Part shown: positions 9,101 to 17,107 of the stretch, piece by piece
Position numbering within the stretch: the first letter of the stretch is position 1
Layout of the letters: every line of letters starts with the position of its first letter
Origin: Roseovarius sp.
GTDB taxonomy: Bacteria; Pseudomonadota; Alphaproteobacteria; Rhodobacterales; Rhodobacteraceae
NCBI GenBank assembly: GCA_002720475.1
Contig: PBIL01000005.1
Span: 1-64,000, forward strand
Reading direction: 5' to 3'
DNA length: 64,000 bases
The notes under the pieces: generated by a model
Seen by the model: the letters and a program-made list of their open reading frames with translations, nothing else
The model's database searches: none
Told to the model about the DNA's origin: nothing
Program-made: the position numbers and the translations under genes

Positions 9101-9946
9101 CTGAAGCGCGACCGTTGTCTCGCCGTCGAAGCGCGCGGTGCCGATGCGGTCCTCGAAGGTCAGGTTGATCGTGGCGATATCGCCCAGCCGCACGATGCGG
9201 TCGCCATTGGTCTTGATCGGCAGTTCGTAGATGTCGCGCGTCTCCTCGAAGGAGGCGGGGATCTTGACCGCGAAGGTGCCCTGCGCGGCATCCACCTCGC
9301 CCGCCGCGATGAGCTGGTTGTTGTTCTGCACCGCATTGATGAGGTCGAGCGCGGTGACGTTGTAGGATTCGAGCTTGAGCGGATCGATCACCACCTCGAC
9401 CATCTCGTCGCGGCTGCCCGCGATGCCCGCCTCCAGCACCGGCTCGAGCGCCTCCAGCCGGTCCTGAAGCTCCTTGGCGAGCCGCGTCATGGTGCGCTCG
9501 GGCACCGGCCCCGAGAGATTGACGATGATGATGGGAAACTCGCTGAAATTCACCTCGTTGATGGTGTATTTCTCGAACCCTTCGGGAAACTCGGCCTCGG
9601 CCTTGTCCATCGCGTCGCGCACATCGGCGAGGATCTGGGTCTTGTTCCAGCCGAATTCGAACTCGAGCGCGACGCCGGCGAAATTCTCGGCCGCGGTGCC
9701 GGTCATCTTCTCGAGCCCGTCGAGATCGCTGAGTTCGGTCTCCATCGGCTTGACCAGAAGCTTCTCGCTGTCCTCGGCCGAGATGCCGGGGAAGGGCACG
9801 GTGATGAAGAGCGCGGGGATCTCGATATCCGGCTCCCCTTCCTTGGGCAGGCTGACATAGGCCAGCGTGCCCGCAAGGATCGAGAGCACCACGAAGGCCA
9901 GCACCATGCGCGCGCGCGCGGCGGCCCAATCCACAAGGCCGGTCAT
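6158..9946 (-). CDS. RND (HAE1-family) efflux pump inner-membrane subunit
   Basis: A 1262-residue proton-driven transporter. TM1 is at about residues 13-31, the first porter region at 32-335 and TM2-6 at about 340-485. The proton-relay region reads GMLVDGAIVVVEY (398-410), keeping one of the two Asp of AcrB and having Gly at the second. Between TM6 and TM7 lies an extra segment of about 115 residues (500-615) with hydrophobic stretches at 508-527 and 552-586 and a basic end. Classic family members are about 1030-1050 residues. Its start overlaps the adaptor stop by 4 bases. No outer-membrane channel gene is nearby. Confidence 0.93.
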   Translation of the reverse strand: MTGLVDWAAARARMVLAFVVLSILAGTLAYVSLPKEGEPDIEIPALFITVPFPGISAEDSEKLLVKPMETELSDLDGLEKMTGTAAENFAGVALEFEFGWNKTQILADVRDAMDKAEAEFPEGFEKYTINEVNFSEFPIIIVNLSGPVPERTMTRLAKELQDRLEALEPVLEAGIAGSRDEMVEVVIDPLKLESYNVTALDLINAVQNNNQLIAAGEVDAAQGTFAVKIPASFEETRDIYELPIKTNGDRIVRLGDIATINLTFEDRIGTARFDGETTVALQVVKRKGFNIIDTADVVRRTVAEAEKGWPEELRAVVSVGTSNDQSRTVASMVSQLEGSVLTAIALVMIVTLAALGIRPALLVGFAIPTSFLLCFALLAVMGVTVSNIVMFGLILAVGMLVDGAIVVVEYADKRIGEGEGPMTAYVAAAKRMFWPVVSSTATTLCAFLPMLFWPGVPGQFMGMLPVTLIFVLSASLLVALVYLPVLGGVTGRLERWFNRGIDALAGAFWLWHLALLPLAAGAALLAGRTMPVLLERVSAAFAQMDGAAILGSVVPTLAAVFGLMLGVVALVGLGIGAVVVVLIGLMAIPRRGGNALRGLLRRARPQRKPRVAAGYRRSAFGWTIHAIVANPVMPLVTFGAVFVFVGTVLLFYMNNNNGTEFFVDTEPEQAIVYVRGRGNLSIGQKDALVRQVEEIVRAHPGVETVFAFAGDSGLDNNTGGTQPPRDTIGQVQFETIPWEKRPQITETWFTIPVLDLPVRRHVTDPRFDGNAVIDDLSEKLQRIPGIKVEILGQSRGPASAKPVHLRIRGDDWAALMRFTEEARARFEETEGLYQIEDTLPLPGIDWQIDVDVERAGRFGADVATVGIMVQLVTRGVLLDTMRIPGSDEEVEIRVRLPEEDRFLSTLDALKVTTPNGLVPLSNFITRKPVEQLAQIDRIDQTRFFDVKAAVRDGLTTTVRGADGSDHSVPITANERIERLSDWLSSGVVPPGIAYEWTGDQEDQEESGAFLQKAFAGALGLMFIILLAQFNSVYNAVLVLLAVVLSTTGVLVGMLVMNQPFSIIMTGTGIVALAGIVVNNNIVLIDTYQEYSAYMPRLQAITRTAQDRLRPVMLTTITTMAGLAPMMFGLSLDFVNGGYSFDSPTALWWKQLATAVVFGLGIATVLTLIFTPAMLALRVWATTYVLWFARMLSALSLGRSSAAARDWALDRAARRMRQAEILWPDERPAPPGYGEDEETAAPRPEDIAEVLRARGDPPLRAAE

Positions 9947-11166
9947 TGGCCAAGCTCCTCATAGACCGGCTCGACCGTCACGCCGTCGGTGACATATTCC
10001 TGGCCGATCACGATGACATCGGCGCGCTCGGGCAGGCCGCTGAGCCAGATGCCCGTTGGCGTGTCGCGCAGCAGCGTGACCGGGGCGAAGCGCACCCGGT
10101 TTTCCGCGTCCACCAGCCGCACGCCAAGCGTGCCCTCGTCATCGAGCGTCAGCGCCGATTGCGGGACAAGATGGGCCATCCGCCCCTCGGCGTCGATGGC
10201 GATATCGGCGGTCTCGCCGTCGCGGATCGCAAGGTCCGGGTTCGGCACGCTGATCTCGACGCGGAAAGTCCGGGTGGCGTCATCCGCAGAGCGCGCGACA
10301 AAGCTCACGCGCCCCGCGACCTCGTGGTTCGAAACGGTCCGTGCCGTGGCCTTCGCATTCAGGGCCACGCGCGCGACATCCATCTCCGAAACGAAACCCA
10401 CCAGCGTGATCGGGTCAAGTTGCAGAACCGTGGCGCAGAGCGCGCCGGGCTGCATCAGGCTGCCGATCTCGGCGGTATCGGCTTCGAGCACGCCCGCGAA
10501 AGGCGCGGCGATGGTCAGCCGCTCGATCTCCTCCTTCGCGGCGGTCACGCCGGCACGGGCGGATTCGATGTTCGCCTGCGCCGATTCAAGGCCCGATTTC
10601 GCGCCTTCCACCCCCGCCTCGGCGGCGCGCAGCGCGGCCCGGGTGGCGGCCACCCGTGTCTGCGAGGCAAAGCCCGAGCCGACGAGGTTCTCGGCGGCGT
10701 TGTAGTTGATCCGCGCCTCCTCGAGATCGGCCCGCGCCTCCTCGAGGCGCGCGCGGGCCTCCGGCACCCGCGCCTCGGCCTCCGCGAGGCGGGCGCGTGC
10801 CTCGGCCAGCGCAGCCTCGCGCGCCCCCGGATCGAGCCGACAGAGCACGTCGCCCGCTGCGACGAAAGCCCCCTTGTGGCGGGGCTCCGAGATGACGAGA
10901 CCGGCGGTCTCGGCGCGCAGGTCCACCACGCGGTCGGCCTCTGTCCGGCCGCGCAGAACAACGGCGCTGTCGATCTCGCGCGCCTCCGAGCGTTGCACCA
11001 CCACCCGCGTCACCTGAGCCTGTGGTGTTTCGGCCTGCGCGGCGGCCGCCTCGGCCGCGGCGTCCTGCGGTCCGGTCATCATCGCCAGGAGCCGCGCGCG
11101 TTCGAACACGAAAGCGTAGATCGCACCGGCGACCAGAAGGGCCATCAGGACGGAAAAGAGGCGCAT
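9943..11166 (-). CDS. RND efflux periplasmic adaptor (membrane fusion protein)
   Basis: A 407-residue adaptor that bridges the RND pump and an outer-membrane channel. It has an N-terminal anchor at about residues 3-20, a lipoyl half ETAGLVISEPRHKGAFVAAGD, a long Ala/Glu/Arg-rich coiled-coil hairpin at about 113-215, then the second lipoyl half APFAGVLEADTAEIGSLM and beta-barrel regions. It is first in a two-gene operon with the pump and is transcribed from the promoter at 11254-11282. Substrates are not predictable. Confidence 0.92.
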   Translation of the reverse strand: MRLFSVLMALLVAGAIYAFVFERARLLAMMTGPQDAAAEAAAAQAETPQAQVTRVVVQRSEAREIDSAVVLRGRTEADRVVDLRAETAGLVISEPRHKGAFVAAGDVLCRLDPGAREAALAEARARLAEAEARVPEARARLEEARADLEEARINYNAAENLVGSGFASQTRVAATRAALRAAEAGVEGAKSGLESAQANIESARAGVTAAKEEIERLTIAAPFAGVLEADTAEIGSLMQPGALCATVLQLDPITLVGFVSEMDVARVALNAKATARTVSNHEVAGRVSFVARSADDATRTFRVEISVPNPDLAIRDGETADIAIDAEGRMAHLVPQSALTLDDEGTLGVRLVDAENRVRFAPVTLLRDTPTGIWLSGLPERADVIVIGQEYVTDGVTVEPVYEELGQ

Positions 11167-11237
11167 TTCTTGCCTTTCAAACCATACGCCGACGGCGGGC
11201 GTGTCACGGCCGCGTCTCCGGCTCTAGCAGAAATACG

Positions 11238-11282
11238 CTGAACCTTCCGGTTCAGATTAAACTCTTGCGGCACCGTTCACAA
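11238..11282 (-). promoter_or_regulatory. promoter and palindromic operator of the RND efflux operon
   Basis: On the minus strand a TTGTGA -35 (11277-11282) and TAATCT -10 (11254-11259) are separated by 17 bases. The palindrome CTGAACC-TTCC-GGTTCAG (11238-11255) overlaps the -10 and the expected start point, where a repressor would act. The arms are perfect over 7 bp. TetR-family repressors commonly control RND pumps through such sites, but no regulator gene is adjacent, so the binder is inferred only. Confidence 0.5.
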
Positions 11283-11313
11283 GCCGGCACACATCATGCT
11301 TCGGGCTGCGGTT

Positions 11314-11628
11314 TCAGTGCGCATCATGGTCGGCGTGCGGGTGCGATCTGTGCAGTTTCTTCTCCCGCTTGTGGATCGCGTAGAGGCCGAACCGCTGGAT
11401 TGCCACCGCGAAGATCCCGAGCCCGCTGATGATCAGCACGGTGGTGGCGATCTTGCCCACCACCGTCACCGGCACGAGATTGCCGTAGCCCACCGTGGAA
11501 AGCGTGACCACGGTGAAGAAATAGCTGTCGATCCAGCTCCAGCCCTCGACATAGCGGAAAAATACGGTCGCCCCGCCGATCAGCGTGGCCAGCAGACCAA
11601 ACAGGACGCGCAGGCTCGGCTCTCTCAT
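11314..11628 (-). CDS. small two-helix potassium channel
   Basis: A 104-residue ion-channel protein with TM1 at about 7-25, pore helix, selectivity filter TLSTVGYGN (42-50), TM2 at about 56-77 and a basic, His-rich tail (HKREKKLHRSHPHADHDAH). TVGYG is the canonical K+ filter. It lacks any RCK or cyclic-nucleotide domain, so gating is unclear; the His-rich tail could bind metal. The ATG overlaps the stop of the DsbA-like gene by 4 bases. Confidence 0.85.
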   Translation of the reverse strand: MREPSLRVLFGLLATLIGGATVFFRYVEGWSWIDSYFFTVVTLSTVGYGNLVPVTVVGKIATTVLIISGLGIFAVAIQRFGLYAIHKREKKLHRSHPHADHDAH

Positions 11629-12269
11629 CCGGCGGCATCCTGGAACGCGGCGATCTCGTCGATGATCCGCAGCCAGGTCTCGGCGGGCTGGCAGCCGGGC
11701 AGGGCGTGCTGGCCGTTGACGATGAAGGTGGGCACGCCGGTGATGCCCATCTTGCGAAACCGCGTGTCGCGCTCGGTGATCTCGGCGCGATCGGCCTCCG
11801 ATGCCAGCAGGCGCCGGATCAGCGCCGCGTCGAGCGAGAGGCCGTCGGCGATATCGGCCAGCACCTCGTGATCGCCGATATCGCGGCCTTCCTCGAAATA
11901 GGCGCGGAAAAGCGCCATGGCCATCGCGTCCTGGCAGTGCTCGACCTCGGCCCAGTGCAGCAGGCGGTGCGCGTCAAGCGTGTTGGGGGTGCGCGGAATG
12001 GCGGAAAAGTCGATCGAGAGCCCCGCCGCCTCGGCCCGCTCCAGCACCGGCGCATAGGCGCGGGCCGCGCCCTCGCGGCCGCCGAACTTGGTCTCGAGAT
12101 AGTCCTTCCGGTCCATGCCGCCCGCGGGCATGTCGGGGTTGAGCTGGAAGGGCTGCCAGTGGATTTCGAACGGGTGGCCGGGACGCTCTGCCAGCGCCCG
12201 ATCGAGCAGCGTCTTGCCGATATAGCACCAGGGGCAGATCGGATCGGAGATGATGTCAAGCCGGACCAT
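11625..12269 (-). CDS. DsbA-family (2-hydroxychromene-2-carboxylate isomerase/FrnE-like) oxidoreductase
   Basis: A 214-residue thioredoxin-fold protein without a signal peptide. MVRLDIISDPICPWCYIGK begins the protein and has the CPWC redox motif at about 11-14. The cis-Pro region is GITGVPTFIVNG. The FrnE branch is cytoplasmic and acts as thiol oxidoreductase or isomerase. I start at the ATG at 12269 because this motif must sit near the N-terminus. That gives a 14-base overlap with the acyl-CoA synthetase stop, implying coupling. Confidence 0.88.
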   Translation of the reverse strand: MVRLDIISDPICPWCYIGKTLLDRALAERPGHPFEIHWQPFQLNPDMPAGGMDRKDYLETKFGGREGAARAYAPVLERAEAAGLSIDFSAIPRTPNTLDAHRLLHWAEVEHCQDAMAMALFRAYFEEGRDIGDHEVLADIADGLSLDAALIRRLLASEADRAEITERDTRFRKMGITGVPTFIVNGQHALPGCQPAETWLRIIDEIAAFQDAAG

Positions 12270-13782
12270 TGAGAGCCTCGTAAACGGGCCGCAGGGCGCG
12301 GCGCAGGAGTTTTCCATTGGCCCCCACAGGCAGGCTCTCCACATGGAAATAGCCTCGGGGGCATTTGTAGGCCGCAAGCCGCGCGCGGGCATGGGCGTCA
12401 AGCACGGCCGGGTCGAGGGCCTTCGGCGCAGTATAGAAGGCCATGATCAGGCGCGCATCCTCTTTCACGGCAATGTCGGTGACCGCCACCTGGGTCACGC
12501 CGGGGCAGCTGGCAAGGGCCGCCTCCACCTCGAGCGGCGAGACGCGGTAGCCGCCCGCGTTCATCATGTCGTCGGCGCGGCCCAGATAGGTGATCGCGCC
12601 ATCCTTGGCCATAGCGCCCAGATCGCCGGTCACGAACCACTCGCCCCGGAACCGCGCCGCCGTCGCCGCCTCCGCGCCCCAATAGCCCAGCATGAGGCCG
12701 GGATCGGAGCGATGCACGGCGATCATGCCCGGTGCGCCATGCGCCACGGGGCCCGCCTCGTCCAGGATCGCCACCCGCCGTCCCGCCTGCGGAAAGCCGA
12801 GCGTGCCGGGGGGCGCGGGACGGGCCGGGCTGCCCGAGATGAAGGTCGAGCATTCCGACATGCCGAAGGCTTCGTGGATCTCGGTGCCGGTGGCCGCGCG
12901 CCAGCGCGCGCGGATCGCGTCCGGGAGCTTTTCCCCGGCGGCCAGGCCATGGCGCAGCCGGGGCAGGGACAGCGGTCCGTCCTGCTTCAGCATCTTGCGA
13001 TAAACCCCCGGTGCGGCGGCAAAGATCGTCGCGTCATGACGCCTCAGCAGGAGCGGGAGCTGTTCCGGCGCCACCTCGGGCGCCGGGATGAGCGCGCTCG
13101 CCCCCATGGCCCAGGGGTCCATCAGCCCGGTGCCAAGGGTAAAGGTCCAGTTGAACGCGCCTGCATGGCACAGCCGGTCCTCTTCGCGCAGGCCATACCA
13201 GCCGTCATACATCATTTGCCGCGCCCAGATCGCGCGATGGGCGTGGCATACGGCGCGCGGCGTGCCGGAGGTGCCCGAGGTATAGACGATATAGGCGGGC
13301 CGGTCGGGATCGCCCATGTCGTACTCGGCGGGCGGCAGGGCACGCATCGTCTCGAGTGCCGTCTCGTCCAGCACCGGGATATCCGTCTCTGGGCAGGCCA
13401 CGCCCGCGCCGCGCAGGATCAGCCGGGGCGCGGTCGTCTCGATGATGCCCGCCACCTCGGGCGCGGTAAGCTGGCTCGAGGTGGGAATCGGCACCAGCCC
13501 CACGGCGATGGCCCCCAGATAGGCGATGGGAAATTCCACCGTGTTTCCCAGCCGCATGAGCACCCGGTCGCCGGGCACGAGGCCGTGCGCAAGAAGGCCC
13601 GTGCCGGTGCCGCGCACCGCAGCCTCGAGGCGTTCATAGCTCCACCGCTCGGCCCCCGACGGGCGGAGAATCGCCAGCGCCACCTTGCCGGGCCGTGCGC
13701 CCGCGCGCGCCAGCACATGCGCGGCGAGATTGAAGGGCGCGGGGCAGGGCGGCGGCGGGCCTTGATCGTGCAGCGCGGTCAT
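12256..13782 (-). CDS. acyl-CoA synthetase (ANL superfamily), benzoate/acetate-CoA ligase-like
   Basis: A 508-residue adenylate-forming enzyme that activates a carboxylic acid with ATP and CoA. The ATP loop reads YTSGTSGTPRAVCH, with Arg-Ala where Lys-Gly is usual. EAFGMSECS, WFVTGDLGAM and YLGRADDMMNAGGYRVSP follow, and the catalytic Lys is in GANGKLLRR. Resembles benzoate- or medium-chain-CoA ligases, but the substrate is undetermined. It heads a three-gene overlapping operon with the DsbA-like protein and the K+ channel. Confidence 0.85.
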   Translation of the reverse strand: MTALHDQGPPPPCPAPFNLAAHVLARAGARPGKVALAILRPSGAERWSYERLEAAVRGTGTGLLAHGLVPGDRVLMRLGNTVEFPIAYLGAIAVGLVPIPTSSQLTAPEVAGIIETTAPRLILRGAGVACPETDIPVLDETALETMRALPPAEYDMGDPDRPAYIVYTSGTSGTPRAVCHAHRAIWARQMMYDGWYGLREEDRLCHAGAFNWTFTLGTGLMDPWAMGASALIPAPEVAPEQLPLLLRRHDATIFAAAPGVYRKMLKQDGPLSLPRLRHGLAAGEKLPDAIRARWRAATGTEIHEAFGMSECSTFISGSPARPAPPGTLGFPQAGRRVAILDEAGPVAHGAPGMIAVHRSDPGLMLGYWGAEAATAARFRGEWFVTGDLGAMAKDGAITYLGRADDMMNAGGYRVSPLEVEAALASCPGVTQVAVTDIAVKEDARLIMAFYTAPKALDPAVLDAHARARLAAYKCPRGYFHVESLPVGANGKLLRRALRPVYEALNGPA

Positions 13783-14087
13783 CCGCTTGGCTTATTCAGG
13801 CCTGGGACCGGTTGCAAGCCTCGCTGCTCCGACTGGGGCGGTCCAGACTGAATGTGAACATGTTGGAGTTTGGGAATGTCACTACACTACATGTTATGGT
13901 TGTGCATACGCCCAGCTTCAGCGAGGGGCGCGCGATCACGCTGCCGCGCGGCAAGTCCTTGCCGATTCAGCGATTGTTGGTAAACAGTTCTTCCACGTTT
14001 GACGAGAAACTGTTATCCGAAAGGGGTAGAATGATCGCGGGCACGGGCTGCTAATCCTGCCGTGCCAATATTCTGATCCGGGGGGAT
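13783..14087 (+). promoter_or_regulatory. lower-GC control region upstream of the sugar transferase
   Basis: About 305 bases without a convincing gene and visibly richer in A/T than the flanks. It holds two copies of ACATGTT (13858-13864 and 13889-13895, 31 bases apart, the first inside the palindrome AACATGTT), an inverted pair AACAGTT/AACTGTT near 13982-14013, and a hairpin GGCACGG/CCGTGCC (14040-14046 with 14060-14066) in the probable 5' leader. The 80-codon frame within it has no family features and no good ribosome site. Regulators unknown. Confidence 0.4.
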
Positions 14088-14747
14088 GTGCGGGTGAAAC
14101 ATCAAACGCTCTCGAGCGCGGAAGCCTTCACGCCTGACGCGATTTCGAACCGACGCTTTTCGCTTTATTCAAGCTTCGTCAAGCCGCTTTCGGATGCCGC
14201 GCTGAGCCTTCTGCTGCTGCCGGTGCTCATGGTTTGCACCGTCCTGCTGATGATGCTCAATCCGTTTTTCAACAAGGGGCCGCTGTTCTTCGTGCAGACC
14301 CGCATGGGCCGCGATTGCAAGGCCTTCAAGGCGATCAAGTTCCGCACCATGCGCCCGACGGGCCGGGTCGTGCGTGGCGCGGACGATCCGCTGGAGCGGG
14401 ACCGAATCACGCCGCTCGGGCATGTCCTGCGCCGCAGCCGGATCGACGAACTGCCGCAGATACTCAATGTCCTGCGCGGCGAGATGAGCCTGATCGGACC
14501 GCGCCCGGATTTCTTTCATCACGCGCGCAGATATGTCCGCACCGTTCCCGGCTACAGGCGGCGCCACGCCGTGCGTCCCGGGATCAGCGGGCTTGCCCAG
14601 ACCGATCTCGGCTATACCGCCACGACCGATGCCACGCGGCTCAAGGTCAGGCTCGACCTGCACTATGTCCAGAACCAGAGCCTTGCGCTTGACGCCTATA
14701 TCTTCTGGCGCACGCTCGTGACGGTGTTCCGTCGCAAGGGCTGCTGA
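14088..14747 (+). CDS. initiating undecaprenyl-phosphate sugar (phospho)transferase, short PglC/WcaJ-C type
   Basis: A 219-residue bacterial sugar transferase that puts the first sugar-phosphate on the lipid carrier for exopolysaccharide or O-antigen. A hydrophobic hairpin lies at about 37-58. The family motifs KAIKFRTMRP, LRRSRIDELPQ (Asp-Glu pair), NVLRGEMSLIGPRP and RPGISGLAQ are all present. Start is a GTG (14088 or 14094) behind GGGGGA. No polysaccharide genes adjoin it, so it is an orphan initiator under its own control region. Its stop is 1 base from the miaA stop. Confidence 0.85.
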   Translation: MRVKHQTLSSAEAFTPDAISNRRFSLYSSFVKPLSDAALSLLLLPVLMVCTVLLMMLNPFFNKGPLFFVQTRMGRDCKAFKAIKFRTMRPTGRVVRGADDPLERDRITPLGHVLRRSRIDELPQILNVLRGEMSLIGPRPDFFHHARRYVRTVPGYRRRHAVRPGISGLAQTDLGYTATTDATRLKVRLDLHYVQNQSLALDAYIFWRTLVTVFRRKGC

Positions 14748-14748
14748 G

Positions 14749-15624
14749 TCAGCCCGCCGCGATCCGATGCCAGCCTCGCATCCGGGCGCGGAACCAGGTG
14801 CGTTGACGCTTGGCATATTGCCGCGTCGCAAGGATCGCTGCGGTGCGCGCCTCCTCGAGCGTCATCTCGCCGCGCAGATGGGCGATCAGTTCCTTCGCCC
14901 CGATGGCCTGCGCGGCGGGTCGGGCTGCATCCCAGCCGGGCAGGTTGGCGCGGGCCTCGTCAAGCGCGCCGCCTGCCAGCATGGCATCGAACCGCCGCGC
15001 GATCCGCGGATCGAGCCAGTCCTTCGGGGCCTCCACCAGAAGCGGCACCGTCTTGCCGAGCGGCAGAAGCGGCGGCGGCGTGGCATCCTGCCAGGCCGCG
15101 AGGCCGCGCCCGGTGGCGGCCTTCACCTCCCAGGCGCGCTGCACCCGGCGGGGATTGGCCGGGTCGATGCGCGCGCGCGTCGCCGGGTCGAGCGCGTCCA
15201 GAAGCGCCGAAGGCCCGCCTTCGGCCAGCCGCCGCTCCGCCTCGGCGCGGATCTCCGGCGGGGTTTCGGGGATCTCGGCCAGCCCCTCGGTCAGCGCCGA
15301 GAAATAGAGCCCGGTGCCGCCCACGATCACCGGGCGCGCGCCCGTCTCCAGAAGTGCGCGGAGTTCGCGCAGCCAGTGACCCACGGAATAATCGGTCTCG
15401 GGGGGCACATGCCCGTAGAGCCGATGCGGCAGCGCGGCCTCTTCCTCTGCCGAGGGCCGGGCCGAGAGCACGCGCCAGTTGGCATAGACCTGAAGCGCAT
15501 CGGCATTCACTATCACGCCGCCCTGTGCGCGCACGATCTGCGTGGCCAGCGCCGATTTGCCGCTGGCCGTGGGGCCCGCGATCAGCACCGGGCGGGCGGG
15601 GTCGATACCGGTGATCGGATCCAT
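14749..15624 (-). CDS. miaA: tRNA dimethylallyltransferase
   Basis: Transfers dimethylallyl to N6 of A37 in tRNAs that read UNN codons. 291 residues. The P-loop is [11 protein letters not shown] (17-27), then [32 protein letters not shown], and the C-terminal [13 protein letters not shown]. It is divergent from pyrH with 122 bases between starts. The product uses DMAPP, which the dxr gene of the neighbouring operon helps supply. Confidence 0.96.
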   Translation of the reverse strand: MDPITGIDPARPVLIAGPTASGKSALATQIVRAQGGVIVNADALQVYANWRVLSARPSAEEEAALPHRLYGHVPPETDYSVGHWLRELRALLETGARPVIVGGTGLYFSALTEGLAEIPETPPEIRAEAERRLAEGGPSALLDALDPATRARIDPANPRRVQRAWEVKAATGRGLAAWQDATPPPLLPLGKTVPLLVEAPKDWLDPRIARRFDAMLAGGALDEARANLPGWDAARPAAQAIGAKELIAHLRGEMTLEEARTAAILATRQYAKRQRTWFRARMRGWHRIAAG

Positions 15625-15746
15625 GCGCGCGCCATAGCCGAATTCCTGTCCGCTGACGAGGGCCGGGCGGCTTTCGGCGATTGCACCCGCCGGGCATTTG
15701 CGACATTTTGCGCGCGACTTCGTGACCCCGGACAGAGAGAGCGCCC

Positions 15747-16478
15747 ATGACCCAGACCGACACCCCGAAGGCCAGGTTCAGCAGGGTCATGCTCAAGATT
15801 TCCGGCGAGGCGCTGATGGGGGACCAGGGCTATGGCCTGCACCCGCCCACCGTCGAGCGCATCGCCCAGGAGGTCAAGGCGGTCCATGACATGGGCGTCG
15901 AGATCTGCATGGTGATCGGCGGCGGCAACATCTTTCGCGGGCTTCAGGGCAGCGCGCAGGGGATGGAGCGCACCACCGCCGATTACATGGGGATGCTCGC
16001 CACGGTGATGAACGCGCTGGCCATGCAATCGGCGCTCGAGCGGATCGGCGTCTTCTGCCGGGTGATCACCGCGATCCGCATGGACGAGGTGGCCGAACCC
16101 TATATCCGCCGCCGCGCCGTGCGCCACCTGGAGAAAAAGCGCGTCTGCATCTTCGCCGCGGGCACCGGCAACCCCTATTTCACCACCGATACCGCGGCCA
16201 CGCTGCGTGCCAACGAGATGGCCTGCGAGGCGATCTTCAAGGGCACCAAGGTGGACGGGGTCTATGACAAGGATCCGGTCCGGCACCCGGACGCCAGACG
16301 CTATGACCGGATCTCCTATGACGATGTGCTGGCGCAGCATCTGGGCGTGATGGATGCCTCCGCGATCGCGCTTGCGCGCGACAACAACCTGCCGATCATC
16401 GTCTTTTCGCTCGACGAACCGGGCGGCTTCCGCGGGGTTCTTGCCGGAGAGGGCACCTATACAACGGTGCATGGCTGA
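15747..16478 (+). CDS. pyrH: UMP kinase
   Basis: Hexameric amino-acid-kinase-fold enzyme phosphorylating UMP to UDP. 243 residues, with [15 protein letters not shown] near the start, [11 protein letters not shown], and [13 protein letters not shown]. It is the first gene of the pyrH-frr-uppS-cdsA-dxr-rseP run. Start ATG follows GACAGAGAGAGCGCCC. A 48-base gap separates it from frr. Confidence 0.97.
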   Translation: MTQTDTPKARFSRVMLKISGEALMGDQGYGLHPPTVERIAQEVKAVHDMGVEICMVIGGGNIFRGLQGSAQGMERTTADYMGMLATVMNALAMQSALERIGVFCRVITAIRMDEVAEPYIRRRAVRHLEKKRVCIFAAGTGNPYFTTDTAATLRANEMACEAIFKGTKVDGVYDKDPVRHPDARRYDRISYDDVLAQHLGVMDASAIALARDNNLPIIVFSLDEPGGFRGVLAGEGTYTTVHG

Positions 16479-16526
16479 GGTTAAACAGGGGCGAGGATCA
16501 AGCCGCAGAAGGACAAGAGAACGACA

Positions 16527-17090
16527 ATGGCGGACGATTTCGACATAGACATGGATGACCTCGAGCGCCGGATGAACGGCGCGATGAGCGCGCTCAAGAC
16601 CGAGTTCGCCTCGCTGCGCACCGGCCGCGCCTCGGCCTCGATGCTCGAGCCGGTGATGGTCGAGGCCTATGGCCAGATGACCCCGATCAACCAGGTCGGC
16701 ACCGTCAACGTGCCCGAGCCGCGCATGGTCACCATCAACGTCTGGGACAAGGGCCTTGTCGGCAAGGTGGAGAAGGCGATCCGCGAAAGCGGGCTCGGCA
16801 TCAATCCGCAGCTCAACGGCACGATCATCATGCTGCCCATTCCCGAGCTCAACGAGGAGCGCCGCAAGGAGCTGACCAAGGTCGCCTCGCACTATGCCGA
16901 ACATGCCCGCGTGGCCGTGCGCAACGTGCGCCGCGACGGCATGGACCAGATCAAGAAGGCCAAGGCCGAGGGCATGTCCGAGGACGACCAGAAGCTCTGG
17001 GAAAGCGAGGTGCAGGCGCTCACGGATCGCTACATCAAGCTGGTGGACGAGGCGCTCGAGCACAAGCAAGCCGAGATCATGCAGGTCTGA
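16527..17090 (+). CDS. frr: ribosome recycling factor
   Basis: Splits post-termination ribosomes together with EF-G. 187 residues, standard length. Conserved segments include [34 protein letters not shown] and [17 protein letters not shown]. The C-terminus runs into uppS with TGA/ATG overlap at 17088-17092, although a better uppS start lies further down. Confidence 0.97.
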   Translation: MADDFDIDMDDLERRMNGAMSALKTEFASLRTGRASASMLEPVMVEAYGQMTPINQVGTVNVPEPRMVTINVWDKGLVGKVEKAIRESGLGINPQLNGTIIMLPIPELNEERRKELTKVASHYAEHARVAVRNVRRDGMDQIKKAKAEGMSEDDQKLWESEVQALTDRYIKLVDEALEHKQAEIMQV

Positions 17091-17107
17091 TGCCGGAGGG
17101 GACGCGC

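Noticed and set aside
6146-9964. A 1272-codon open frame on the plus strand opposite the RND pump
   Set aside because: It is antisense to a gene with clear RND motifs. Its product is a His/Asp/Arg-rich string with no domain, as expected from the complement of GC-rich coding DNA.
13812-14054. An 80-codon frame upstream of the sugar transferase
   Set aside because: No ribosome site and no family-like features; it overlaps the repeated sites and leader hairpin, so it is better read as control DNA.
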